This document shows, in pieces, positions 34,493 through 47,772 of a stretch of 64,000 bases of DNA. The notes beneath the pieces are model-generated. The model saw nothing but the letters and a program-made list of their open reading frames with translations. It was not told the DNA's origin and did no database searches. Position numbers and translations under genes: made by a program. Position 1 is the stretch's first letter, and every line of letters starts with the position of its first letter. The stretch comes from Pelodera strongyloides. Its lineage: Eukaryota; Nematoda; Chromadorea; Rhabditida; Rhabditidae. The stretch is taken from positions 372,501-436,500 of the forward strand of contig JAANDG010000048.1 of NCBI GenBank assembly GCA_036852015.1, in the 5' to 3' direction.

Positions 34493-35423
34493 ATCGGTAT
34501 TATTGTAATAAGTTTCCCTATATCGGTATTATTCTAATAAGACGGTTAAATTATCTTCCATTTACAGGCAAATGTTTAAATAGATAATTTTTCTGAATGA
34601 GCAACATAGTTTACCAACATGAAGGTTGTGATTTTTTCATATATTTCCCTGTATTGGGCTTTTGTTTGGCTCTTGGTTTTGTTACTGTCAGATATAGTCA
34701 TGGTTTATGTCACTATGCTACTATGCTAATTTTGAAAGAAGTTTGAGACCTCATTGCTTACGCATACAGTATGCTACCTTGCCAAACAACTTACAGATGC
34801 TAAACTTTATGCTACCACTGTTACCTTTCCTTACCAAACAAAAGTAATGGTTTCTTACCTTTCAGACAACATTGAAAAATAACCAAAATAAGTTCCTTCC
34901 TCTATACTACTTCTCCTGACACAAAATCACAAAAAGCCCTACACAGAGAAGTCAGAATGGCAGTTAATGTCTCATTTTATCGGGCCATTTTGCGTTTTTT
35001 TACCCGGCTCTATTTCGTTGTAGCCGGCGTTTTTTTCGTCCGTCTCTTTCTCTGTTACGTGTTTTTCAAGCATCCATCTATTGGCAAAGTGTATTTACGT
35101 GGGAAACCTTTACCCAGGGTGGTCTGCCCCGGACAACGACGTACGAGTAGAAAAAGTTTCAAAGCGACGGGTGAAAAAACGGTCGTTTTCAGGGTGGGGG
35201 GAAAGTGACTCAAGGGCACGGAGAGAGAGGGAGAGAGAGGGAGAGGGAGGGGGGAGAAAGACAGAGAGAGTGAGAGAGAAAAGAAACAGAAATCAGATCT
35301 TTGCGGTGACCATTTCGCGTTTTTTTTTGTAGCTGAGACATTGCTTGTGTGGCGGTAGAGGTAAAGCCATTACCGCAATTGTAAAAGTGTTGAAAATTCG
35401 TAGTTCTAGGGATTTCACGTATT

Positions 35424-35710
35424 TTAAAGGGTCATGCCCACCGATATAAACCTATATTTATTATTTGTTCATAATTCATAAAAATGTATACAAACTAATT
35501 ATTATTCAGTTTCACCATGGCGAGGTTTTTCCGGTGAGCTTTCCTTACAGAAGGTACCGTAGACAGGTCATTTGCATAGTCATTTGCATATAGCATATAC
35601 ACCTTTGATGTGGATATGCAAATGACTTAACTTCCCTTCCCAAGGCACCCTTTTTATGAATTATGAACAAATAATAAACACAGGTGATATCGGTGGGCCT
35701 GACCCTTTAG
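35424..35710. repeat. MITE, TTAAAGGGTCATGCCCACCGATAT ends
   Basis: Mirrored right end ATATCGGTGGGCCTGACCCTTTAG. The inner arms contain TTTGCATA palindromes. Confidence 0.88.
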
Positions 35711-36422
35711 CGTTACTGATGAGCATCGAAAGCAATGAATGATAACGTGTTTCATAAAATATACTTCAATTATTTCACGTTTTTCCATATTTCATTGTTG
35801 TATCTTACTCACTGTTGTGAAGTTGTACATTGTACTGTGCCATTGTGTAGTAAGAAATTTATACAACAATATATACCGGTCATCAATCGGAAAAACGAGG
35901 AAATTTTGCATTGAGAAACCGCAATGATATTAGTTATTCAATTCTTTACATTTCTTTTTCCTTTCTTAATATATGAGAAATAACATTGCTTGTTTCCAGT
36001 AAATTGACTTCCAAGAAATTATTGGTCACTATGCAAAATACTGGAAAACGTTCAAGTTACGAATGACTGTGAGGTAAGCATAGAGGTAAGGGGGTATCGC
36101 TTATTGTTAGAACTAGAACTGTTTTTAGTGACATATTGCATTTATCTCCGAAAATATATCTTTATCTTAATGATATGTATTTTACTGGTCTACAAAGTAT
36201 CAACAAACTTCATTCTGAAAATACATTTTTTTTCCAAGACCCCCGGAATATCTCTGAAAATGTGTGAAAGTGTCGAGGCGCAATGTTGTCCTATATATCA
36301 CAAGGGTAATTGGTAATTTGGGCTGAGAACGTATTAGAGATTGCGGGTTGCACTTATTCTCTCACGATTGGAAACATTAACTAAAATGATTTGAGTTATT
36401 AGAAGTTGAGTTTTTTATATGA

Positions 36423-36436
36423 CTTCTCTCTCTCTT

Positions 36437-36484
<48 letters not shown>
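36423..36484. repeat. (TC)n microsatellite
   Basis: Almost pure CT repeat of about 60 bp. Confidence 0.95.
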
Positions 36485-36485
<1 letters not shown>

Positions 36486-37368
36486 GCACTCAAAAACTTC
36501 AAGCTAATCTTGCTAATTATAAAAATTGCCCCGGGTCGTAAACATAGTGAAACTGTACAACTTTCGTACAGTGCGCATGGTGTCTCATTTTAAACGTGCG
36601 TCTTTTTTCTATCTCTAGGGGGGAATGTGGACCTCACACGACGTTGGGGACTGTATATGTGTATGTGGTCTAGAACAGATGTTTTTGGAAACATACATCC
36701 ATCTAGCAAGGGGCGAGGCGCGTTTTTTTTAGGTTGTAGAAAAAGCTCAGTCCAAGGGACAGCATATGGTCACGGCGACAAGCGCAATCAAGCAAATTGC
36801 AAGAAGAACAAACTGGGAGGGATTGGGAGTGGGGATGTCTGGGAAGTATTAGGTAAGCCCTCCCACTTAATTTGGGGAAGCTTACCCATGTCAGGGAGTA
36901 GGGATAGGGAAGTTATGGGAGACGTTTCCCCAGGTAACTAGTTAGGCCACCCAAGAAATATACAAAATAACATGCATAGCTGCTTGTGTGGTCCTAAATT
37001 CTTCTTCGTTCCCTTAGCACTTGTTTCTCGGTTCCGTACATTTTTGCGTGAACTATATATTTGTCGGAAAATTTGTATTATTTCATCGTCTAGTAAACAT
37101 TTTCATCACATTTTAACATTAGTTTGAGCGCTTTCTACAAAGTCAGCAAAGTGCATATATAATATAATGACGTGTTGAACAAGCTTACATGGTAGTGAAA
37201 GAAAGCGCAGCTGCATGTGTGCGTGTGGAAACATATACAGTTTCTGTATAGCCCTTTTACGTTTTTGTGAACAAAAACTGCAAATTTACAGTTTTACTCG
37301 ATTAATGTGCATCTGCGCATTATTCGAAATACAACAAAACCGTGAAACCTAATTCAACAACAAGTGTC

Positions 37369-37413
<45 letters not shown>

Positions 37414-37447
37414 TTCGATTCTATGTTTTCGGGAACAAAATTAGCAC

Positions 37448-37790
37448 CCATGTACCTATTGAGCCAAGGTGCTGTGCATGTGCTGCGATGTGGTGCGAAA
37501 CATGTGTGTGTACACATATAGTTGGATGTGTGTGTGTGTGCGTGTGTGTGCATGTGCCAGTGTGTGTGTGTGCTTATGCGTGCGTGCGTATATGCACCCA
37601 TTTGTGCACTCTTTTCATAATTTAAGTACCTATTGAGCCAAGGTGCTGTGCATGTGCTGCGATGTGGTGCGAAGCATGTGTGTGCACACATATAGTTGGA
37701 TGTGTGTGTGTGTGCATGTGCCCGTGTATGTGTGTGCTTATGCGTGCGTGCGTGCATATGCACCCATGTGTGTATTCCGTTCATAATTCC
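37448..37790. repeat. Two-copy tandem repeat with embedded (TG)n
   Basis: Copies begin GTACCTATTGAGCCAAGGTG at about 37450 and 37627. They contain variable TGTGTG tracts, with a period of about 177 bp. Confidence 0.9.
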
Positions 37791-38016
37791 CATGTCGGAT
37801 CCTTCTTTTTACTTTGAAATGTCGTAATATCAGGTGTTCGTCTCCGTATGAAAAGTAATGTATCTCTGTGGAAACACTTTAGCAAAGCGGCTGTCCGACT
37901 CATAAAATAGGACCCAGAGTTTCTTATGGCCCACCTATGATGATGTGCTAACGACTTGGACACTCAGGAACCTTTCCACTTTTCAAGAAACATATTATGT
38001 CCTTTAGAAAGGGACG

Positions 38017-38019
<3 letters not shown>

Positions 38020-38059
<40 letters not shown>

Positions 38060-38085
38060 GGAGAGAGAGACAGACAGATGTCGAA
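38020..38085. repeat. (GA)n microsatellite
   Basis: GA repeat of about 65 bp. Confidence 0.95.
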
Positions 38086-38346
38086 ACAGAGACTAATTAC
38101 TAACGAACAATTTATGTATATAATTGGTTTATTATCGTGTACACAAGTAATAACGTTCTCAAAACGTTCCTAACCAAACAATTTTTATTATTTCCGGAAA
38201 AATCTCAAATGATGAGGTAATATTAGAAAAAGATTCTTGTACCTGAGCACACGAGAACCTAAATTATTATTTTGATTATTAAAGTGATGTCTCGAAGAGT
38301 AAGGAGAGTATAATAACAACATACTCTATAGAATAAAAAAATATAA

Positions 38347-40552
38347 TTATTTATTCTTAGTCTTCTGGTCCTTGAAGAGAATGGCTAGGGTTATCGCTTG
38401 TAGAAGGAATAGGCCTCCAAGACCACCCAGACAGCTCACAAAATATGGGACCGATGCACAAACACGATCCGCGGAATCTGAAGTAGTAATGGTTCTTACC
38501 TAAATGTGTTTCCCTAAGAAATCACTAAGATTGCATACACCTTTCAACAAGGTTAGGTTTACCCTAATCCAAATATGTAAGTATTACGCGGCAAAAGCGT
38601 GGTACTTTTATTCGAGAGACTTCAATACCGTATTCACATTTTGAAGTATGACACGTGCTATAATTATTTCAGGAAGTCAGTTTTCATCGTCCATAGAGTT
38701 GGGGAAGTCAAAATTTTGGTGGAAAAATACGAATGTTACCTTGCACGACTTCCATCTCTACGTGCACATCTTCAATGGAACCTTCTTCAACTGGAAGGTC
38801 ACGTCGACTGCGTTTTTTATTCAGATCACAACGCTTCTGAATATTTTTTATATAACTCTGCATTGAAAACTACCAAATAAAGGGAGGCTGCTCCCAAAAA
38901 GACCAATTTTGGCTAATTGTAAGTTTATCTAATTGTAATTATGTAACGAATTACAAATTTGGAGGGTCATAATCAGGATCAACATAGAAATAAGCCTAAC
39001 TGTGAGCCTATTCCCTCCCCAAATCCTTACCCGTTTGCAATTCGGACACATCTCCACCTTACAACTGAAACGGACCGAATTCCCAGCCGAGAACTTGAAT
39101 GCGCTGGAAAATTGTTGATAAATTGAAGTACAAGTAAAGAAAATTTGGTGTTTCGCTGCAATAACTGCTCCTCCATGGATGGTACGCATTTTTTCAAAAA
39201 TCTGACTCGGTTCAGTGCGTACGCAGTAAAGAAGAATATTTTTATATGAGATGTTTAGCACAGTGTTAGCACAAGTTTAGCATGTTAAAGGGTCAGGCCC
39301 ATTTCAAATTACCCCTATTTTTGATGATTCCATCTGATCCTTTATGTCAAATATAGTAGGGTACGATATTTTTCTAATTTTCAAGCGCAAAATTCACGCA
39401 GTATTGAGCAGTTTACCATTTCCAGTCATACCCAACTATTTATCGCAGTTGTCACACCCCTTCGCTCTAATTGGGCAATATGCTATATTGGGTGTGGCAA
39501 TAGCGATATTGGCCAATCAGCGCGAATGGGCGTGCCAACTGCGATAGATAGTTGGGTATGACTGGCAATGGTAAATTGCAGTATAGTGTGTGAATTTTGC
39601 GCTTGAAAATTAGAAAAATATTACATCCTACTATATTTGACATGGAGAATCAGCTGGAATTATCAAAAATAGGGGTAATTTGAAATGGGCCTGACCCTTT
39701 AATGCTAAACATGGGTACTCGATTCTCCCCCATAATATAAAACCACATTTTTGGTGGCCATGATTTTATTTGGGTGAATATCGTCACACTTACCGAATAG
39801 ATAGGGTGAACCCATTTTTTCTGTGTTTCACAGGTCCGCGGAGCACGTATGTATCTGCGCCTGGTGCTGGACAACTAAAATACATCATATGAACAGTCAT
39901 ATTCTAGTACTCGATGCGACAGACCGTAGGAGGTAAGATGTTACTTAGCGCGAGGGCACCACGCAAAGTAGCGTTTCACACACGAGGCGCTGCGAAGTTT
40001 GCGCTTCTTCGGTTTCAAGAATAATATACTCAATTTCCGCTTGCAGCTAATAGACAGCGCGACTTTATAGACAAAGTTTAAGTTAAAAGATAAAAGATAA
40101 AGATAAAGTTTAAATTGTGGTTTTTAATTTACGAAAAGGGCGAATACATTTGAAAAAACATACACCGATAAAACACCACTCTATCACTTACCCATTAATG
40201 ATGACAGTCATATTCTCGCTACCGCGCGGCTCCGTCGCCGCGCACTCTCTGATGCGGTAACCGCTTGCCAGTTTTTCGCTCTCGAATGATAACTCTAAGG
40301 ATTCTCCGAGTTGGACCGTCTGCATCTGAAACTATTGATTGATCGAAGTTACTAATAAGTACACACTTTAATTCGAATTTCGTAATGTTTGCCTAATCAT
40401 TTGTAATATAAAACCGAAACATTATTTGAATCGATATTTTGCGTATTTTATGATTCATTTAATTCGCCCATGTTTATCAATTTAAGAAAGAACCAAGCGG
40501 AGTGATAGATGAAGAACAGAGATAGCAAGGTAGTAGGAAAGGAGCAAGACAT

Positions 40553-40606
<54 letters not shown>

Positions 40607-43600
40607 GGAGGGAGTAAAGAAACAGAGAGAGAGGGAGTAAAGAAAGAGAGGGAGAGAGAGAGATTGACTAAAACATCTCACCTGTATTTCATCCTCATCC
40701 TTTCTACGCATCGTCATCTGCTGTACTCCTTTTGTATTCACATGTCCCCCGACCGACATTTTGTGGTATGAGGGTTGACTGGAAAAAAATGAAACCTTAT
40801 TTTAAATATAGGTAATGAAGTAGATGTATCTTTATGAAAATATAAATAACATAATTTATCTTACACATACATTTGTCATTTATTGAAATTTCTATTAATT
40901 CTGATAAAAAAATTGCCTCACGATAAAGCAGTGCTTCACATACACAAGAAAAGAAATCATGACTATAAGTCATAATGTTCCTAGTGTAGAATATATCTAT
41001 TGGGAAATATACAAACATACAGTAGTGTCAATGGGTTTGCTTTCGCCACTACGGTAGTGTCCCCACTATATCGACAGGACACATGGAATAGGGGATCTTG
41101 GCTGGTAATCACCGGAGATGCGGTATTGTTTTGTGATCTAGCAACGACCAGGACCGTTGAGTATGTGTTCGCATCCTGAAAACAGCACAATTCTATTTAA
41201 GCGAAATAGCGGCCGTTTTTTGAAACAAAAAAAAAGCATTGTGGGCAATTGAATTCTTACGTGTTTATGCTAATTTGGTCGAATGTAGCTCGCTTTTTTA
41301 TTATAATTTATGTTGATTTGCATATGCTGGCATAAGAACGCTGATGTACTCGATGCGTTTCAAAAACCGGCCAGTATTTCGCTTTAATTTCTATAAACGG
41401 AATGTGCACATAGTGAACAAAAATTTAGCTTGCCAAAATGTTAGATTCGCGAAAAATATATATGCGCGTGCTTATGTGGACACAAACTGAACGTATAACA
41501 TCTCATAATTTCGTTTTCAAAGTTGTACATATTCGCATATCGCGAGTGCACACTAGAGCTTTTCCTTCGCGATAAATTAATTGTCATAAATGCTGTTTGA
41601 GCTTGCCCCCTTAGTTGATTAAAATGTATTTTATTGGTTATACGATACTGACAGCTTAAAGGATCGCAGTCACTACAAAAGCATCGTTTTTCTTCGAGTT
41701 TACTTGTATTTAGTAAAGAATAGAGACAAATACTTTACCAAAACCGAATAATTTGAATTCCAACTCAGGGAGTGAACAAGTAGAAAAGTATTTCTACTAA
41801 ACTACCGCAGGATCACGAAACGTGTTCATACAGCTGCTTCCCGATCGGGAGTATGCAAATTATTTTGGAAAATAATTCAAATTATTAGGTTTTGCTAAAG
41901 TATTTTTCTTTATTGTTTACTAAGTAAACTCGAAGCAAAATGATGATTTTGTAGTGACTGCGATCCTTTGGAGCGAAATACCGGCCGATTTTTGAAACGC
42001 GTTGCGTATACCTGCTTTCTTATGCAGCATATGCAAATTTGCTCGAATTTGCTCTATTTTTTTATTCTAATTGTGTTCATTTGCATATGCTGCATAAGAC
42101 TGCTGATGTGATCGATGCGTTTCAAAAACCGTTTGCTATTTCGCTTTAAGTTTAAAATATATCTTACCGATGTCTCCACTCCACATGTTCCATTTCCGAG
42201 CGAGAGGATTATTTCGGTTTCTTGACCGAAAAACTCCACATGGCAGTCGTCGTATTTATTTCGAGGAAATACTGACCCACGGAATGGACGATTGGCTTTG
42301 ACCTGGGGTAAAGTTATATAATATATGACGTGTGGGTAAAAAACTAGTACATTCTTAGGTTCTACATCGTGTTCTTCTTATTCATCCCAGGAGGTATCTG
42401 ATCTTGCTAGGTGTAGACCAGAGGCCGGTTTCAATAAAATTTACCTCTGGGGTAGATTACAAGCGTCTCCTGTTTAACATGCTCTCGCGGCGTTCGCTCG
42501 CTGCCTGTCAAAAGTAGAGAAAGCATGCTAAACAGGAGACGCCTGTAACCTACCCCAGCGGTAAACTTTATTGGAACCGGCCTCAGATAAGGCTATCACC
42601 GAACCTCTGAATGGTTAGATCGATCAATGATGACAATCAAACCTTTATGCGAATTCCATCATATCTACACTCTGGATAGACTGTTATCTTCAGATCGTCA
42701 CCAGTTATCACATGCGATAGTGCTTCCTCATCGAATACCTGAAGGACGTTAGCGATCAGGTGGTCAAGTGTATAATGTCTCACCCGCAGGAAACACATCG
42801 CAGGCTCAGTTCCTGCCCAGTGCATTTCTTTTGCGTTACTTTGATTTGCTTGTCATAACAATACTAATCATGAGCGGGCATAGATACTAATCAAACTGCT
42901 TGGGAAAAATATTTTACTGTAAAGAGCGCAGTGCGGCAGCAAAAGATACCGTAGCTAAGGCCGGGCTAGGGGTCGGTAGGCTGACCCAACTGTCTAACAT
43001 TGCATACAAGTAACAGTGTAAATTAAGAAACCTTCTTCTTCTCGACAATGTTCTTAATTGGCGGTCGCCTATGTGTTTTGCTCGCGAAGGCAATTGAATT
43101 TCTATTGCTCGTCTTCTTTTTCTGATTCTTTATGCCTCTCAGAGGCCACCGAGGTTTCCCAGTTGTGGTTTTTGCAATCGGGAACGACGGTGGAGCTTCA
43201 CCTAAATAAATATATAATTTTAGGAATTCTAGTATGAAGTGGCATTTATGCACGAGTGTTAAATTGTGTCAAATGGTGTCGCACTGGTGTCCGAGAGTCC
43301 GTGTTTGCAAAAAGCAAGCGACGACCGCTAAATTGTGTCCAATTGTGTCCCACTGGTGTCCGTGCTCGCAAAGGAAAAATGGAAGACGATTTGAAGTGGC
43401 ACAATCCTTTAAAAAAAGACATACCCGACGCAGATCCATTTTCATTTACTTCGATCAAGCTTGGATCGGTGGTGATGATATTCAATGAATAGTGAACGCA
43501 TCCCGGTTCAGTTACGGATTTAAGTTTTCCGTCGAGTAGTAAGCACTTTTGCTCCTTCGCGTAGTACGAGACACCCTCACAACTACAATAAATATAATAC

Positions 43601-44415
43601 ATTGGAGAAGTAGCGAAAAAGTAGAAAATTACTCTTCGAAAAATAACGGACATAGTTCTAATTTTGAGAAGCGATAAATACTGCCAAATTCTCAGAGGTG
43701 TTTATTTTGATTCAACAAGTGCCAAGTTTCTATTTTTCGCTTCTCTCTCACTTTCTCTCATTCACTCTAGCTCACGCATTCTCTCACACTCTCTCTCTCT
43801 CACTCTCGCTCTTTATCTCTCTCTCTATCTCTCTCTCTCTCACTTCCTCCCTCTCGGTTAGTAGGTGTCGATAATTTACCTTATTTATCGTTTGAATAAT
43901 TACCGTATCATGCAGAATTGCCTCTCACCTGCTCGTCGGGTGCGTGACGCACATTGCCAAACATTGGACAAAAGCAACGTTGTGGAGAGTAAGCGAATGC
44001 CCAGTCATACACTGTGCTGTTTCATCAAAGAGGACACCTGAACAACATACGATGAAGAATTTATTGCCAGACTCCAAACTGTATTTCTATTTTTCATGCC
44101 CGTCATTCCTACGATGAAACTACTGCTGTCAAAACCAATTAAACGAAATTTGTGGTACGCCATGTCAGTAAAATGGCTGAGTGGCATCAGATGAAATCAA
44201 ACTACGGTACACCACATAACACAGTATCTTACCGTATCCATTAGCTTCAAGACCCGCACATTTTCGTTCCAGAACACGAGTCAGTTGAAGCGGTTTATCG
44301 GAGACCATGCATTTGTCGTCAACAGCGTAGGCAAATGAACAACCTGGAGACGACATGCACCTATAAATTGAAGCAAATTACAACATTTATATCTCTCTCT
44401 CTCTTCTCTCTCTCA

Positions 44416-44447
<32 letters not shown>

Positions 44448-47222
44448 AATACTATGTGTATTCCTTTAAAAAATAACATCGAGCTTCTCAATAAGATTTG
44501 GAGAAGCTTCCTCCCCAAGTTTTCGTGACAAAAGTGTAGCAAAACTCACATCACCGCGCACTCTTCCTTGATCTTCATTTCTACTCCGCGGCTCGCAATA
44601 AACACCGAATTCTGTGGGCCGCACCGGAGCGGCAGAGGTCTGCAAAGGTTCTCCAATACGGTGAACTCGGCATTGATAAAGGAGAGCGACTGACCGACGG
44701 CGTCCTCATGCACGATAAAGCACTCGGAGTAGGCCTGTAATATGATGTTTTCTTACTAGTAACTAGTTTACGTACGTCTGTACAACGTTTCGATGTAGAT
44801 GGCCATAGTTTGCGTGAGAAGAACAAGTGCTTGAGCATACTTTACCATTAGCTTAGAACTCATATGCTTGGGGACAATATTAAAAAAAATGTTCAACGAA
44901 TGCCCAATGTCAAAAAAAATAGTTCTACAAACCTCATTAAACAAGACAAAGTCACAGTTGTGCTGACAGCGAGTGATGCACTGAAATCATTGATGAATTA
45001 AGAATAAATTTATGCGGTTTTTATTCTCCGTGGTGGATTAACCCCCCCCTCTCTCTTTCTCTCTCTCTCTCCCTCCCTCTCTCTCTTTCTCTCTCATTAT
45101 CTCTTTGTCAAGGCATCTTAGGTTTCACTAATTCTTACATCGTCTAAACCCGCAGTTCCATTGAATAGTTTCGCCTCTCCTTTGATCTTCAATGATTCCC
45201 TCACTTTGACCATACGAAGCGAGTGCGAAGATGTAGGAGAATCAGCATTTGAGCAAGTGTTTGGTGCTAAAATAGAGAACATCTAAAAACTGAAGAACCT
45301 CGACTTTAGCGAGCAGTCTGCCCTCACTACCTACCAATTTCCCAACTTCTTGATGGTTTCAGTTTCAGTGCAAAAAAAAACTGAATGAGCAAATAGCTTG
45401 TGCTGATGCATTATGCACTGACTGAGCAAGTCCTAGGATGATTGATCTAGAAGAAAAATAGTACTGATTCAGCAACCATCTAGGAGCCATTTAGCAACGA
45501 TTCAGCATCAATCTTGCGAACCTGCTAATCTTTCCACCTCGATCAGTTCCACTCCCACTCCCTCTTCGTTGTCCGTGGAGAGTTGGGCGTTGCGGGACGA
45601 AAACGAATTCAAAAGGCAGAACCGCAATTGTTTGTAGAACATCACCGACGAGCAATTGAACTCCTTAAATGCAACTGAACTCAGTTTTAAAATAAATCGA
45701 TAGTCAACATTGTGCGCATGCACTACCGAAAAGAAACACATCCCTAGGCTGCTAAACTTTCATTGGCCCTTTATTCAATGATGTTCAGTAGTGCATACGG
45801 CTAGCTTCAGCTTCAGCTAACATCCCTGCTCAAGACTCTGCTTTATAGTTTATCTTTATCTTTCATAACCATCACATACCTTTTCCTTGGCACATAAAGC
45901 AATACAATCATGATCCTCATTGGCTTCTGCTTCCCTTTCAGTACTAGCCAAAATTGTTAATCCGGGAAAGTGTCGCGTGATAGTAGGCTCAGGAGCTGCA
46001 AATAGTTGTGTTGGCTCAGGGGCATGAAAAATTAACAATCTTATACCTACAGAACTAGAACTTATGGTACCCACGGTTCCTCGGGACCCAAGCATAGATA
46101 GCTTTTATACTGTTCATGGATCTAACGTTAACGCCTTCCACAAGGGCTTGGCATTATTTAATTTAGAGTCATTTAAGATGTTTATCTTATGATGAAAACA
46201 CTTTTCAACCTGCAATGCAATCTTTCTTCACAAACTGGTTGGACGCGATTTCGCCATAAAAATCCTCAATGTTGACCGAGACACAAGATCCTGACCTGAT
46301 TACGACACCTGAAATTACTTGGGGCTCTTTCCCAGATTGAGGCGATTAGAATTCCCAGGGGGTACCATTCCCAGTAAAACTGTCGTGGAGGCCCGACATG
46401 GGATATTGGAGCCTTCCAAAGAACAGTAAACTAATTCAACAATACTACTTACAATAAGATCGAGTGAGAGCTTTGTCACATAGAACGATTCAGCGGAGGA
46501 TGCGCAAACAAAAATTGGCTAGTGTGAAAAACGTTTTTGTTTTTAAAAATACTATCTATAGAATCCTATAGTCTATAATTAAGTCTCAACCCCAAAAATA
46601 TCTGTGCCACTAACAATCGATAATTGCAGTTTCCAGCTCAGTTGGGAATTCCCCGTCTTTTTTCCCTACGTCTCTCAATTAGAATGCTATTTTCTGACCC
46701 CAGGGAATATTTCTCTGAGGGAACCGGAGTGGTGAATATGGCCTCAGTAATGCTTCCCACCTGTGCAGTTCCTCGTATTACAATCGTGTAAACACTGTGA
46801 GAGTAACTCGGGAAGATTGGTTTGATTAGACGGGAGATGGTATGAGGGCATTGTACCAGAGGGACATTCAACAGAAATGGACGATTGAAAGAGGAATAAC
46901 AGTAGGATAGGGCTAAAATAAGCTTTATAAGAACTTGGTTTTTTAAAAGTAGCGCAGAGCACACTGACAAGTCTGGTACTGGCGTGCAAGCGGCATGTTT
47001 TCGGCGTGCCACTTTTCCCACGCCGCATGCACACCGTAACGTTGCCACTTGCACACCAAGTTTCTTGTTGCAAGTGTTGGTAACGCTTCGAAATTACAAG
47101 GTCTTACCGTAACTAACCGTAACCGCGACGCGAGTACACGAATGTAGCACCTATTTTAGTACATATCTACTGAAGAATCAAATAATACAAAAAAATATAT
47201 ACCCAAGGTTAAATATATCCAT
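38347..47222 (-). CDS. NOAH-like apical extracellular matrix protein: signal peptide, about five PAN/Apple domains, ZP domain, TM; 792 aa, 20 exons
   Basis: Epidermal matrix protein related to Drosophila NompA and nematode NOAH-1/-2. Twenty exons (47222-47203, 46912-46761, 46308-46210, 45995-45880, 45663-45522, 45266-45139, 44980-44933, 44734-44550, 44360-44233, 44037-43929, 43582-43425, 43201-43032, 42738-42643, 42302-42168, 41175-41021, 40778-40682, 40325-40192, 39874-39794, 39103-39031, 38499-38347) join without a phase conflict. The signal peptide is split over exons 1-2 (MDIFNLGPILLLFLFQSSIS). PAN domains at about 21-90, 91-176, 177-265, 266-340 and 341-428 show the C-x3-C-x4..6-C-x9..11-C pattern (for example CAVMCMSSPGC). 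A Lys/Arg linker spans about 429-485. ZP follows (YDDCHVEFFG; FHVSCRYSG; CPNCKR), then a TM at about 759-784 and a short basic tail. Length is nearer NOAH-2 than NOAH-1. An ATTTAG acceptor lies about 17 nt before the ATG. Confidence 0.92.
39285..39702. repeat. Palindromic MITE, TTAAAGGGTCAGGCCCATTTCAAATTACCCC ends
   Basis: Arms of over 100 bp pair, including GCGCAAAATTCACGCA and its mirror; both ends are TTAA. Intron 18 of the NOAH-like gene. Confidence 0.92.
40556..40670. repeat. (GA)n microsatellite
   Basis: Purine repeat in intron 16 of the NOAH-like gene. Confidence 0.95.
41197..41387. repeat. MITE family A
   Basis: TTAAGCGAAATAGCGGCCG ... CCGGCCAGTATTTCGCTTTAA. NOAH-like gene intron 14, 21 bp upstream of the exon at 41175. 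Confidence 0.88.
41656..41968. repeat. Palindromic MITE, TTAAAGGATCGCAGTCACTAC ends
   Basis: The mirrored right end GTAGTGACTGCGATCCTTT runs straight into the next MITE; the shared TTAA is mutated to TGGA. Inner arms include AAAATAATTC / GAATTATTTT-like pairs. Confidence 0.85.
41969..42149. repeat. MITE family A abutting the preceding MITE
   Basis: GGAGCGAAATACCGGCCG ... TTTGCTATTTCGCTTTAA. It ends only 19 bp from the donor side of exon 42302-42168. Confidence 0.85.
42423..42584. repeat. Inverted-repeat element without TTAA
   Basis: About 70-bp arms: GGCCGGTTTCAATAAAATTT ... GCGTCTCCTGTTTAACATGC mirrored at the right. Intron 13 of the NOAH-like gene. Confidence 0.85.
43740..43858. repeat. 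(TC)n pyrimidine tract
   Basis: CTCTCT-rich run of about 120 bp in an intron of the NOAH-like gene. Confidence 0.95.
44390..44450. repeat. (TC)n microsatellite
   Basis: CT repeat in an intron of the NOAH-like gene; a further one is at 45043-45105. Confidence 0.95.
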
Positions 47223-47508
47223 CTTGGAGTCGAAGAATCTAAATGATTGTTGCACCGCGTCCTTCTTCAGTATATCCTGAAATTGCTTCTTTCTAAATAT
47301 TCTACTTGTTATATGTTTATTGAAATGTCAAGCATACATAAATAGCATAAAGAATAGAGTTTCTAACAATTGCGAAACAAAATACGTGGTACCCTAAAAA
47401 ACGTCTATGCATAACTATAAATACGTTACAAAGAACAATGTAGCAAAAAAAAATGTTTTCCAACATCCCGCAATATGTTACGAATTTGTAAATTCTCAAA
47501 AAATCACA

Positions 47509-47772
47509 ATGACCAACGAAAACATCAAAACTTCTTTAGAGCAATATTTACATGAGACCACAGACAGAGATCATAACAGTGACAATAACTATGCTGAAAA
47601 CTTAAGTTACGGCCACGAAATCCTGGATTTCAAGGCGATCAAAAAGACCTTTGTCCACATGACCGGCGGGGAAAGTTGCCCATTATACGGCCTCCCCAGA
47701 TCTCCCACCAAAATACGAGTACAATCATCAGAGTTGACCCGTTTTGCCTCACTGATTTCCTTTTCCTTATAA
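47509..47772 (+). CDS. Hypothetical 87-aa ORF upstream of the NOAH-like gene
   Basis: Unrecognised. The frame opens at ATG 47509 (context CACAATGA) and ends TAA 47772. It encodes a hydrophilic, Asn/Glu-rich protein (MTNENIKTSLEQYLHETTDR at the start) with no signal peptide or TM. The frame extends upstream to an ATG at 47407. It faces away from the NOAH-like gene, starting 287 bp from that start codon. It could be a small single-exon gene, an exon, or chance; the AT-rich context makes chance quite possible. Confidence 0.3.
   Translation: MTNENIKTSLEQYLHETTDRDHNSDNNYAENLSYGHEILDFKAIKKTFVHMTGGESCPLYGLPRSPTKIRVQSSELTRFASLISFSL

Larger units (their letters stand above)
34493..38346. other. Intergenic interval rich in simple repeats
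   Basis: No supported gene. Contains a purine tract (35212-35285), a MITE (35424-35710), (TC)n tracts (36423-36484, 37365-37410), a TG-rich tandem duplication (37448-37790) and a (GA)n tract (38020-38085). An open frame at 36627-36941 has no recognisable similarity and repetitive G-rich composition. Confidence 0.55.

Noticed and set aside
36627..36941. 104-codon plus-strand frame
   Set aside because: No motif, follows a TC tract, contains a G-rich imperfect inverted repeat; no splice or start context supports it.
46452..46470. 18-nt microexon in the NOAH-like gene (CTCTCACTCG...), phase-compatible on both sides
   Set aside because: Its acceptor (GACAAAG) is poor, and joining exon 46912-46761 directly to 46308-46210 keeps frame and gives the PAN cysteine spacing C-x9-C seen in the other domains.
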